Shown here: positions 1 to 5,042 of the stretch, in pieces
How the letters are laid out: each line of letters begins with the position of its first letter
Numbering within the stretch: the first letter of the stretch is position 1
Assembly (NCBI GenBank): GCA_947074245.1
Contig: CAMTOW010000093.1
Coordinates: forward strand, 1-7,420
DNA length: 7,420 nt
Source of the DNA: an uncultured Bacteroidales bacterium
Lineage (GTDB): Bacteria; Bacteroidota; Bacteroidia; Bacteroidales; JAUNSR01
Reading direction: 5' to 3'
Translations under genes and position numbers: made by a program
Notes under the pieces: model-generated
Database searches by the model: none
The model's input: the letters and a program-made list of their open reading frames with translations, nothing else
Told to the model about the DNA's origin: nothing

Positions 1-1070
1 ATTTCAATACCCCACAACACATTAAAGATGCTGCCAAAGATGCCATTGACGAAAATTTCACTTTTTACACTCCTGTTCCGGGCTATTTGAGTCTACGGAA
101 AGCTATCTGCGACAAGCTAAGAAAAGAGAATCAGTTGGAATATGCTCCGCAGCAAATCGTCGTTTCGAATGGTGCGAAACAATCCATTTGCAATGTCATC
201 CTGAGCCTGATCGGGCCGGGCGATGAAGTGATCATCCCGACTCCGGCATGGGTCAGCTACTTTGATATGGTAAAACTGGCTGAAGGAACCAATGTTGCCA
301 TCAAAGCCGGTATCGAAACCGATTTCAAAATCACGGGAGCGCAGCTTCGCGCAGCCATTACTCCCAAAACGAAAGCCATATTGCTTTGTTCTCCGTCCAA
401 CCCGACGGGTAGCGTCTATACGCGTGACGAACTGAAAGAACTGGCTGATGTTTTGGCCGAATTCCCTTCGGTTACGATCATCTCCGACGAAATCTACGAA
501 CACATCAACTACGTAGGCCGCCACGAAAGTATCGCGCAATTCGAAAACGTACGTGATCGCGTAGTGATCATCAACGGGGTATCGAAAGCGTATGCGATGA
601 CCGGATGGCGCATCGGTTTTATGGCGGGTCCCCAATGGATCGTAGATGCTTGCAACAAACTTCAGGGACAATATACATCGGGAGCTTCCTCGATCGCTCA
701 AAAAGCGGCAGAAGCGGCCTATCTCGGCCCGCAGGAATGTGTGGCGGAAATGCGCGAAGCATTCGATCGCCGTCGCAAACTCGTCATTAATTTAGCGCGT
801 GAGATTCCGGGATTCGTTGTAAACGAACCTCAGGGTGCTTTCTACCTGTTCCCGCAGGTAAGCAGCTATTTCGGAAAAAGCTATGAAGGGTTCACCATCG
901 GTTCTGCAGCCGATCTGGCTATGTTCCTTTTAGAAAAAGGGCTGGTGGCTACCGTTGGCGGCAATGCGTTCGGTGCGCCTGAATGTTTGCGCTTCTCTTA
1001 TGCGACTTCCGATGAAATGCTGATCGAAGCGATGCGAAGAATCAAAGAAACACTTTTGCTTTTAAAATAA
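1..1070 (+). CDS. aspC: Aspartate aminotransferase, class I PLP enzyme (5' end outside window)
   Basis: This is a cytosolic pyridoxal-phosphate enzyme that probably moves the amino group between aspartate and 2-oxoglutarate, giving oxaloacetate and glutamate. The frame is open from base 3, so 355 residues are visible. Relatives are near 400 residues, so roughly 40 N-terminal residues lie outside. The TTG at 87 is an internal Leu in the motif PVPGYLSLR and not a start. Fold-type I motifs appear in order: SPSNPTG (Asn codon 399-401), SDEIY with the Asp that pairs with the PLP ring nitrogen and the Tyr that contacts PLP, SKAYAMTGWRIG with the Schiff-base Lys at 585-587, and LRFSYA with the Arg that binds the substrate carboxylate at 990-992. 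The SKAYAMTGWRIG version points to the Ib (Thermus/Bacillus-like) aspartate aminotransferases. Substrate cannot be settled from sequence; activity on prephenate or other amino acids is possible. Two hairpins follow the TAA stop. Confidence 0.93.
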   Translation, partial: FNTPQHIKDAAKDAIDENFTFYTPVPGYLSLRKAICDKLRKENQLEYAPQQIVVSNGAKQSICNVILSLIGPGDEVIIPTPAWVSYFDMVKLAEGTNVAIKAGIETDFKITGAQLRAAITPKTKAILLCSPSNPTGSVYTRDELKELADVLAEFPSVTIISDEIYEHINYVGRHESIAQFENVRDRVVIINGVSKAYAMTGWRIGFMAGPQWIVDACNKLQGQYTSGASSIAQKAAEAAYLGPQECVAEMREAFDRRRKLVINLAREIPGFVVNEPQGAFYLFPQVSSYFGKSYEGFTIGSAADLAMFLLEKGLVATVGGNAFGAPECLRFSYATSDEMLIEAMRRIKETLLLLK

Positions 1071-1089
1071 AAATCGGGAATGTTCTGGA

Positions 1090-1114
1090 TCGGACCGAAA
1101 GGTCTGACCTTTTT
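1090..1114 (+). terminator. Intrinsic terminator of the aminotransferase gene
   Basis: A 7-bp stem (TCGGACC against GGTCTGA, one G-U pair) is closed by a GAAA tetraloop. Two C residues and a run of five T (1110-1114) follow. It starts 20 bases after the aminotransferase stop. The GNRA loop and the T run on the plus strand make this a standard Rho-independent terminator. Confidence 0.75.
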
Positions 1115-1122
1115 CCTGGTAT

Positions 1123-1167
1123 AAAAAGCGGCAGATCCGATCGAGAAGATTAGATCTGCCGCTTTTT
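1123..1167. terminator. Second, bidirectional terminator hairpin
   Basis: A perfect 15-bp inverted repeat (1123-1137 against 1153-1167) surrounds a 15-base loop. The outer five pairs are A-T, so the stem gives a T run on both strands, and a GC-rich GCGGC core sits inside. It lies 8 bases past the first terminator and probably backs it up. It could also stop readthrough from the minus strand. Confidence 0.75.
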
Positions 1168-1284
1168 CAGTCATGGATTTTGGCAGGGATATTCTTTATT
1201 CCCAAAACGGATAAAGCCTCACGAATTATCGGATAGGATCCTTAAAGGGATGCGCGGCCATACATCAAAACCGGAAGATTGAAA

Positions 1285-1334
1285 ACGCCTCCGATCCAGA
1301 TTGTAGTTGATCCGAATCGGAGGCGTCTCTTTTT
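1285..1334. terminator. Third hairpin with T run, probable terminator
   Basis: An 11-bp perfect stem (1285-1295 against 1316-1326) has a 20-base loop. On the plus strand CTC and five T (1330-1334) follow; on the minus strand TTTT follows directly, so it may act both ways. Its sequence is related to the hairpin at 4843-4888 (see the repeat entries). Confidence 0.6.
1287..1324. repeat. Copy A of a dispersed hairpin sequence
   Basis: This 38-base sequence aligns with 4846-4885. Shared blocks are GCCTCCG (7 of 7), CAGATTG (7 of 7), ATCCGAA against ATCTGAA (6 of 7) and TCGGAGGC against CCGGAGGC (7 of 8). The 3-base block after GCCTCCG differs and the loop is 6 bases here against 8 in copy B. In this copy CAGATTG lies in the loop of the best stem, so pairing alone does not explain why it matches. 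Confidence 0.5.
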
Positions 1335-1371
1335 AGGTATTCCGATAGAATCGAAATTGCCTCAGACTCAT

Positions 1372-1407
1372 AAAAAAACTGCCGCGGCATAAAGCTACGG
1401 CAGTTTT
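1372..1407 (-). terminator. Terminator of the carboxyltransferase gene
   Basis: A 10-bp perfect stem (1375-1384 against 1398-1407, core CTGCCG/CGGCAG) has a 13-base loop. Read on the minus strand the stem ends in seven T, four paired and three beyond. It lies 84 bases downstream of the carboxyltransferase stop. Its plus-strand T run is only the four paired bases, so the minus strand is the likelier direction. Confidence 0.75.
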
Positions 1408-1491
1408 AATCTAAAAAATATGTATATAAAAGAGGTTATCTGATAATTCAACCGAAAACGGATCTTTCATATAAATCGGTTTAGAGGTAGA

Positions 1492-3354
1492 TTATGCGTT
1501 TTCGATTTCAAGCAAAACTTCATCCGCACCTACGGTATCTCCCTGTTTTACAAGAATCTGACGAACTTTACCGGAATATGGCGAACGGATATCGTTTTCC
1601 ATTTTCATCGCTTCAAGAATCAACAGCGTCTGACCCGACTTAACCGTATCACCAACGTGAATGTCGATCGCCAATACTTTGCCTGGAAGCGGAGCTGTAA
1701 TCTTTTCTCCGATAAACGCAAGCGGTCCGGTAGCCTCTGCTACTTTGGTTTCGTTAGCTACGCCTTCCGGTTGTTCTTTCGCTTTAGCTGCTTCAAACTC
1801 GGCTTTGCGTACGCTCATTAGGTAATCTTTCGCTACAAGCGGGAACAGTTCAAGAAGAAGCTCTTCCTGTTCGTTCTGCGCTAGTTTCACGCCGCCATAC
1901 TCTTCCAAAACCGGATTTGGTTGTTTTTTATAATTGGCGATATTATAAGGTATCTCCTCTTTGCTTCCTGTGATTTTTTCACGGAATTCAGGATTGACAG
2001 GAATCGGAGTTTTACCGTATTGACCTTTCACAAGATCTTCGAACTGTTTCGATACGACAGAGTACATCGCCATACCTTTGTTCAAATCAAGTGCACAAGA
2101 TACGGCCTGAGCTCCTACGATTTGGCTGGTCGGTGTTACCAATGGAGGCAAACCTGCATCCAGACGCACTTTCGGAATCAGCTTCATCGCTTCGTCTAGA
2201 ATCTGTTCTGATTTCACAGCTTTCAGCTGAGCCAACATATTCGAGTACATACCTCCCGGAATCTCTGCGTTTTTCACGATTTCGTTCGGTTTCGGGAATC
2301 CGTAGTAGCTTTCGATTGCATGACATGCTTCAAGCACCTCTTCTTCTTTGTTTTTAGAAGCTGCTGCGATCGCTTTATCCATCAATGCGTCAACTTCTGC
2401 CGGAAGTTTATCATAATCGAACGGTTTAGGGAACGATCCCATTGCGTCGAATGCATTCAGTTCTTTACGGATATCGATAAGTTCCTGATTGATTTTCTTC
2501 ACTGCTTCCATATTGACATCCATTTCGATGCCTAGTTTTTTAGCGAAAGCAGCTACCAGTTCGATAGCCGGTGCGGCAGAACCTCCCGAGAAATACCACA
2601 TGTTGGTATCCACGATGTCTACTCCATTCATCATAGCCATCAATACGGCACCCAAACCATATCCTGGTGTACAGTGTGTATGGAAGTCTACCGGAACTTT
2701 CACATTTTCTTTAAGACCTTTAATCAGACTGCCTGCGCGAGCTGGAGTTACCAGTCCTGCCATATCCTTCAGCGTGATCATATCGGCTCCTAATGCCTCC
2801 AGGGTTTTCGCTTTTTCGATAAAGTAAGCATCGGTAAAAACTTCTTTCGGCAATTTCTGACCTTTCAATGCTGCTTTCAGACGTTCGCCCGATGTGAAGT
2901 GTGGATCAACCGTGTAACAAACGGCGCAATCTGCGATTCCACCGAATTTTTTCACATACTTAATCGTCGATTTCACATTCTCCATGTCGTTGAGCGCGTC
3001 AAAAATACGCATGATGTTCAATCCTGATTCGATTGCATTGCGGCAGAAACCTTCGATCACCTCATCCGGATATGGCGCGTAACCGAAAAGATTACGTCCT
3101 CTGGACAATGCTGTCAGTTTAGATTTCCCGTCCATCTCTTTGCTGATCGTCTGCAATCGTTTCCATGGGTTTTCTCCCAAATAACGCATGATCGAATCTG
3201 GCACGGCACCACCCCATACTTCCATCGCGTAAAAACCGGCGTCTTTATAGAAAGGAAGCACTCGGTCTACTTGTTTTTGCGACATACGGGTTGCAAATAA
3301 TGATTGCTGACCGTCTCTGAGGGTCAGGTCTCTGATTAAAAGTTTTCGACTCAT
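1492..3354 (-). CDS. oadA: Biotin-dependent carboxyltransferase: oxaloacetate decarboxylase alpha / pyruvate carboxylase subunit B type
   Basis: The 620-residue cytosolic protein moves a carboxyl group between biotin and a keto acid, probably pyruvate/oxaloacetate. It is near the usual length of OadA (about 595). An HMGL-like TIM barrel spans about residues 1-290, with LRDGQQS (metal-ligand Asp14), TLKDMAGL (Lys196, expected to be carbamylated) and DFHTHC (metal ligands His225 and His227). A conserved PYC/OADA region with IPGGMYSNML follows to about 480. A charged, Ala-rich linker leads to a biotinyl domain at about 551-620, where EAMKMEN carries biotinyl-Lys584 (codon 1603-1605). The ATG start fits the barrel's first strand; upstream is A/T-rich without a Shine-Dalgarno. 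The catalytic Thr of relatives (PATES or NPTES) is not seen: here the segment reads APAIELV. Neither OadB/OadG membrane subunits nor a biotin carboxylase is nearby, so decarboxylase (sodium pump) and carboxylase roles cannot be told apart. Confidence 0.88.
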   Translation of the reverse strand: MSRKLLIRDLTLRDGQQSLFATRMSQKQVDRVLPFYKDAGFYAMEVWGGAVPDSIMRYLGENPWKRLQTISKEMDGKSKLTALSRGRNLFGYAPYPDEVIEGFCRNAIESGLNIMRIFDALNDMENVKSTIKYVKKFGGIADCAVCYTVDPHFTSGERLKAALKGQKLPKEVFTDAYFIEKAKTLEALGADMITLKDMAGLVTPARAGSLIKGLKENVKVPVDFHTHCTPGYGLGAVLMAMMNGVDIVDTNMWYFSGGSAAPAIELVAAFAKKLGIEMDVNMEAVKKINQELIDIRKELNAFDAMGSFPKPFDYDKLPAEVDALMDKAIAAASKNKEEEVLEACHAIESYYGFPKPNEIVKNAEIPGGMYSNMLAQLKAVKSEQILDEAMKLIPKVRLDAGLPPLVTPTSQIVGAQAVSCALDLNKGMAMYSVVSKQFEDLVKGQYGKTPIPVNPEFREKITGSKEEIPYNIANYKKQPNPVLEEYGGVKLAQNEQEELLLELFPLVAKDYLMSVRKAEFEAAKAKEQPEGVANETKVAEATGPLAFIGEKITAPLPGKVLAIDIHVGDTVKSGQTLLILEAMKMENDIRSPYSGKVRQILVKQGDTVGADEVLLEIENA

Positions 3355-3543
3355 AGAATATTAAGGTATATAATTAGTTAGAGAACTATTTTTTAACGAA
3401 TGTTTTAATATAACAAAATAGTACCAATTAAACATCAAGCTTGGCGTTAAATATTTATATCTAACTTATTTTCAGAAAGATACACCGCTTTCAATTTCAC
3501 ACATAATCATCCGTTCAACGCCTTGAAAGGTTAATTTGATAAA

Positions 3544-3551
3544 CAAAAATA
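3544..3551 (-). promoter_or_regulatory. Candidate -7 element for the carboxyltransferase
   Basis: Read on the minus strand this is TATTTTTG, an exact match to the Bacteroidetes -7 consensus TAnnTTTG. It would give a leader of roughly 180 bases. No TTTG sits at the proper -33 distance, and such octamers occur by chance in A/T-rich DNA, so this is weak. Confidence 0.2.
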
Positions 3552-3620
3552 TTCATTTTTCCGAATATTTTGTTATTTGGTTTACAAACTGTTATTTGAT
3601 TTTTTTTTGCATATACATCT

Positions 3621-3634
3621 TTCATTCGAATGAA
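3621..3634. promoter_or_regulatory. Perfect 14-base palindrome, possible operator
   Basis: TTCATTCGAATGAA equals its own reverse complement and lies near the middle of the divergent gap. Dimeric regulators often bind such sites, so it could control one or both flanking genes. There is no second copy in the gap and no regulator gene in view. The role is inference. Confidence 0.3.
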
Positions 3635-3736
3635 TTCTACAGGAGAACAACTCGGATTGGATGAGTCCGAAAACATTTGCGATTGATCAGACCGATTCAT
3701 TCCCGGAGAGAAAATCGATTTTATAGACAAAACGAT

Positions 3737-3744
3737 TAATTTTG
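3737..3744 (+). promoter_or_regulatory. Candidate -7 element for the phosphatase gene
   Basis: TAATTTTG matches the Bacteroidetes -7 consensus TAnnTTTG exactly. It lies 174 bases before the phosphatase ATG. No TTTG is seen 19-21 bases upstream, so the -33 half is missing or divergent. Confidence 0.25.
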
Positions 3745-3918
3745 TCGTCTAAATGGAATCACACGGATCACATCCCGATTGATATAAACGCTCATCTCCT
3801 TTATTCTGTTCCGGCTAGTTGCGTACGATTGGCTACACCACCTGCAAAACAGAATGGAAAGCGAAACAGGATGATTGGGTTTCGTCTGATTAACAGTAAA
3901 TAGTCAAAGATAAATCGC

Positions 3919-4653
3919 ATGTTCAGTTTTTTTAAAAAGAAAAAAGAGATCCTACCTCTACCCTATTCCACCGATATCCACTCCCATCTCGTACCGGGTG
4001 TCGACGATGGAGCTAAAAACACCGATACGGCTCTGTTTCTAATCGGAAAAATGAAAGAATGGGGAATCAAACATATAGTTACGACACCACATCGCACAGA
4101 TGAAGTTTTCGAAAACGATCCCGAATCGATTTCTCCATATTATAATAAGGTAAAAAACAATGTTGCCATACAATATCCCGACATGACCTTTACTCATTCG
4201 TTCGAATACCGACTCGACGAAGGATTCATGCGCCTGCGCGACGAAGAGAAATTGGTTCCGTTTGGCGACAACTACCTTCTGGTTGAAAATTCATTCATTC
4301 AGCCGCTCTGGAATCTCGACGAACTTCTATATTCGTTGCGCCTCAAAGGGTATAAACCGATTCTGGCGCATCCCGAACGATATACTTATTATCTCAACAA
4401 TAAGAAAGCGTATGAGGAACTACATGAATCAGGTTGCCTGTTTCAGGTCAATCTGCTTTCATTGGCCGGTACATACGGAAAAGAGGTTCAGAACTTGACG
4501 CTCTGGTTTCTTGAAAAAGGATATCTGGATTTCCTTTCGACCGACCTGCACCACCGCCAGCACGCGGCGCTTATCGATGAGTTCTTGAAAAGCAGTGCCT
4601 ATAAAAAGCTTTTGCCCCGTTTGCAGTATCTTCAGAACGATCTGATCGGTTGA
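3919..4653 (+). CDS. PHP-family protein tyrosine phosphatase (CpsB/CapC/YwqE type)
   Basis: This is a metal-dependent phosphatase. In relatives it removes phosphate from the tyrosine kinase that controls capsule or exopolysaccharide export. At 244 residues it has normal family length. Metal-site motifs of the PHP fold appear in order: TDIHSHLVPGVDDGAK (His21, His23, Asp29/Asp30), TTPH (His58), SFEYRLDEGF (Glu96), LAHPERY (His151) and STDLHHR (Asp209, His211). The N-terminus MFSFFKKKKE is basic and short, with no signal peptide or membrane segment, which suggests a cytosolic enzyme, perhaps near the membrane. The ATG at 3919 is the only start that fits; A-rich bases precede it without a Shine-Dalgarno. 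No polysaccharide kinase, Wza-like or glycosyltransferase gene is beside it, so the gene stands alone. Older annotations call such proteins histidinol-phosphatase-like, but the HPERY and GVDDGAK motifs favour the CpsB branch. Confidence 0.88.
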   Translation: MFSFFKKKKEILPLPYSTDIHSHLVPGVDDGAKNTDTALFLIGKMKEWGIKHIVTTPHRTDEVFENDPESISPYYNKVKNNVAIQYPDMTFTHSFEYRLDEGFMRLRDEEKLVPFGDNYLLVENSFIQPLWNLDELLYSLRLKGYKPILAHPERYTYYLNNKKAYEELHESGCLFQVNLLSLAGTYGKEVQNLTLWFLEKGYLDFLSTDLHHRQHAALIDEFLKSSAYKKLLPRLQYLQNDLIG

Positions 4654-4842
4654 TCAGATCCACGCGGTGCATCTGTTTTTCTTCAAAACGTGTCATATCC
4701 GTGCTCCGCACGCATCACGACGCTAAAGAAGGTCATCTCGCATAAGGAAAAGATCATTTTCTGCGAAGAGGAACTATGGGCAACGGGAATGCAGAGTCCA
4801 AGCGAAAAAATAGACTTCGGACTCCCCGAAAATAAAAAATAA
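4654..4842 (+). other. Open frame of 62 codons after the phosphatase stop
   Basis: The phosphatase frame stays open after its TGA for 62 sense codons, ending in TAA at 4840-4842. The part from 4714 on reads like protein, for example KKVISHKEKIIF and SPSEKIDFGLPENKK. The first half overlaps the terminator hairpin. No ATG lies near its beginning; a GTG at 4690 or an ATG at 4789 are the only candidate starts, neither with a ribosome site. It may be a gene remnant, a readthrough tail or chance. I do not recognise the peptide. Confidence 0.2.
4655..4680 (+). terminator. Intrinsic terminator of the phosphatase gene
   Basis: CAGAT and CAC pair with GTG and ATCTG across a GCG loop, with one C-C mismatch in the stem. 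Five T (4676-4680) follow directly. It begins 2 bases after the stop codon. An alternative 9-bp hairpin (4639-4647 against 4652-4660, loop GGTT) spans the stop and uses the same left arm, so the two cannot form together. Confidence 0.6.
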
Positions 4843-4888
4843 AAAGCCTCCGGCTCAGATTGAATTCATCATCTGAACCGGAGGCTTT
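4831..4888 (-). terminator. Strong terminator of the PBP gene
   Basis: Eleven pairs (4843-4853 against 4878-4888), one mismatch and six more pairs (4855-4860 against 4871-4876) enclose a 10-base loop. Read on the minus strand the stem runs into TTTTTATTTTTT. It lies about 155 bases past the PBP stop. On the plus strand the T run is broken by CG, so it should be weaker for transcripts from the left. Confidence 0.8.
4846..4885. repeat. Copy B of a dispersed hairpin sequence
   Basis: This 40-base core of the PBP terminator matches 1287-1324 in four ordered blocks. Here CAGAT pairs with ATCTG inside the stem; in copy A the same bases would pair with one A-C mismatch. This fits two diverged copies of one element better than two independent terminators. 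Confidence 0.5.
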
Positions 4889-5042
4889 CGTTTGAAATAG
4901 AAAGTAGGTTTATACCTTATTATATAGCCGCGGAATCTTCGGATTAAAGAGTTCCGTGATTTTGGCAATAGCTGCGTTGATTGGTTTTTATGAACCGATG
5001 ATTGGAATTCGGATGAATCTCAAATCGAAGTTCACAAACGGG

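Larger units (their letters stand above)
1071..1491. other. Convergent intergenic region with four hairpins
   Basis: These 421 bases separate two genes that face each other. I find no convincing reading frame. The stretch holds four terminator-like hairpins, listed separately. Bases 1168-1284 and 1408-1491 show nothing I can name. Confidence 0.7.
3355..3918. other. AT-rich divergent intergenic region
   Basis: These 564 bases lie between the 5' ends of the carboxyltransferase (-) and the phosphatase (+), so both promoters should be here. The half near the carboxyltransferase is very A/T-rich; the half near the phosphatase is more mixed. I see no tRNA, no known riboswitch and no credible gene. 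It holds a 14-base palindrome at 3621-3634 and an 8-bp inverted repeat (3803-3810 against 3848-3855) that spans 37 bases. Confidence 0.65.
4654..5042. other. Convergent intergenic region with two terminators and an open frame
   Basis: This 389-base gap separates the stops of the phosphatase (+) and the PBP (-). It holds a plus-strand terminator just past the phosphatase, a minus-strand terminator at 4831-4888, and an unexplained open frame between them. Bases 4889-5042 are the 154-base 3' leader-out of the PBP transcript and contain no gene I can support. Confidence 0.65.

Noticed and set aside
87..89. TTG as a possible start codon of the aminotransferase
   Set aside because: The frame is open to the window edge and the bases before it encode conserved residues (FYTPVPGY), so the gene simply begins outside the window.
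117..701. A 194-codon frame on the minus strand
   Set aside because: It lies wholly antisense to the aminotransferase, whose catalytic motifs prove the plus-strand frame is the real one.
3515..3730. A 71-codon frame on the minus strand in the divergent gap
   Set aside because: It needs a TTG start, has no ribosome site, an A/T-driven composition and no recognisable motif.
3803..3855. Inverted repeat ATTCTGTT/AACAGAAT upstream of the phosphatase as a riboswitch or small RNA
   Set aside because: Only 8 pairs enclose 37 bases, there is no T run after it and it matches no known RNA family I can recall.
4911..5042. Short coding-like frame on the minus strand after the PBP stop (includes AAIAKITELFNPKIPRLYNKV)
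   Set aside because: It is interrupted by a stop, has no start codon and is only 25 codons long. The PBP ends at a normal length, so a frameshifted tail is not needed.
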